From contig PFAD01000013.1 in NCBI GenBank assembly GCA_002773795.1, forward strand, positions 1 to 64,000: a stretch of 64,000 nucleotides of DNA. The letters run 5' to 3'. The translations under genes were made by a program, and so were the position numbers. Below the pieces are notes generated by a model that was given only the letters and a program-made list of their open reading frames with translations, was not told the DNA's origin and did no database searches. Each line of letters starts with the position of its first letter. The first letter of the stretch is position 1. This stretch comes from Chlamydiae bacterium CG10_big_fil_rev_8_21_14_0_10_42_34. Lineage in GTDB: Bacteria > Chlamydiota > Chlamydiia > Chlamydiales > SM23-39. Positions 63,859 to 64,000 of the stretch are shown here, in pieces.

Positions 63859-64000
63859 TTAAACCTTTGTAAAAGAAATTCCCAAATCTTTTAACTTCTG
63901 CTCTGCAGCTTCAGAGTAATTTTTAGCTTCAATTGTCACTTTTTTAGTCAACTCACCGTTTGACAAAATTTTAATACCCCCTGGTACGCGTCGAGGAATC
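63859..64000 (-). CDS. rplO: 50S ribosomal protein L15, C-terminal part (cut by window edge)
   Basis: The last 47 codons read [20 protein letters not shown] then [20 protein letters not shown], the usual L15 C terminus; the stop codon is at 63859-63861. The rest lies beyond the window. Its place directly before secY confirms the assignment. Confidence 0.92.
   Translation of the reverse strand, partial: IPRRVPGGIKILSNGELTKKVTIEAKNYSEAAEQKLKDLGISFTKV

Overview
The window comes from a member of the order Chlamydiales, most likely one of the amoeba- or invertebrate-associated families outside Chlamydiaceae. Blocks of chlamydial core genes follow the order I recall from C. trachomatis: kdsD/KpsF – acyltransferase – gltT – SpoU methylase – SAM methylase – nrdR – dksA – lspA (2.0-17.4 kb); a metal ABC transporter – rplU – rpmA – obgE (34.0-38.1 kb); rnz – lon – tsaB – rpsU – dnaJ (39.6-47.1 kb); and a CT504-like gene – gapA – rplQ – rpoA – rpsK – rpsM – secY – rplO (58.2-64 kb). 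A cysteine-containing MOMP-like porin opens the window. An isocitrate dehydrogenase and two heptose-pathway genes point away from Chlamydiaceae. No rRNA gene is present, so I do not name a genus.

Accessory DNA lies between these blocks. At 11.4-12.4 kb a protein with a complete RING-H2 motif and helical repeats looks like a eukaryote-directed effector. At 17.6-19.9 kb there is a disordered protein with an NLS-like basic run, an exported isopenicillin-N-synthase-like oxygenase and a helical protein.

The most striking region is 19.98-32.14 kb, an apparently complete biosynthetic locus for a thiazole/oxazole-modified microcin (TOMM, a RiPP) of the NHLP/NHLM type. It holds a precursor with two tandem nitrile-hydratase-like leader units and a Cys/Ser/Thr-rich core, a fused E1-like/YcaO cyclodehydratase, a SagB-type dehydrogenase, a divergent 2OG-Fe(II) oxygenase-like protein, and a three-part export system (membrane fusion protein, C39 peptidase-ABC transporter, second ABC transporter). 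On the opposite strand, a small protein with a WHxH motif is translationally coupled to a second precursor. The inferred pathway is leader recognition, azoline formation on the core, FMN-dependent oxidation to azoles, possible hydroxylation, leader removal at a Gly-Gly site and export.

Two tRNA genes border accessory DNA. tRNA-Ser(GGA) at 33.8 kb and tRNA-Leu(UAA) at 58.0 kb both have their 3' ends facing accessory DNA, and both are followed by partial copies of their own 3' ends; at tRNA-Leu these form a 106-bp-period repeat. The 51-58 kb region is decayed in places. It has an MFS exporter, a two-domain secreted protein, an IS3 transposase remnant, a frameshifted DUF7660-like gene, an AbiE-type toxin-antitoxin pair behind a near-perfect 24-bp inverted repeat, other gene fragments and a DoxX-like protein. 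Start sites were moved from the longest open frame where a ribosome binding site or signal peptide favoured an internal start. Family assignments come from motif reading alone.
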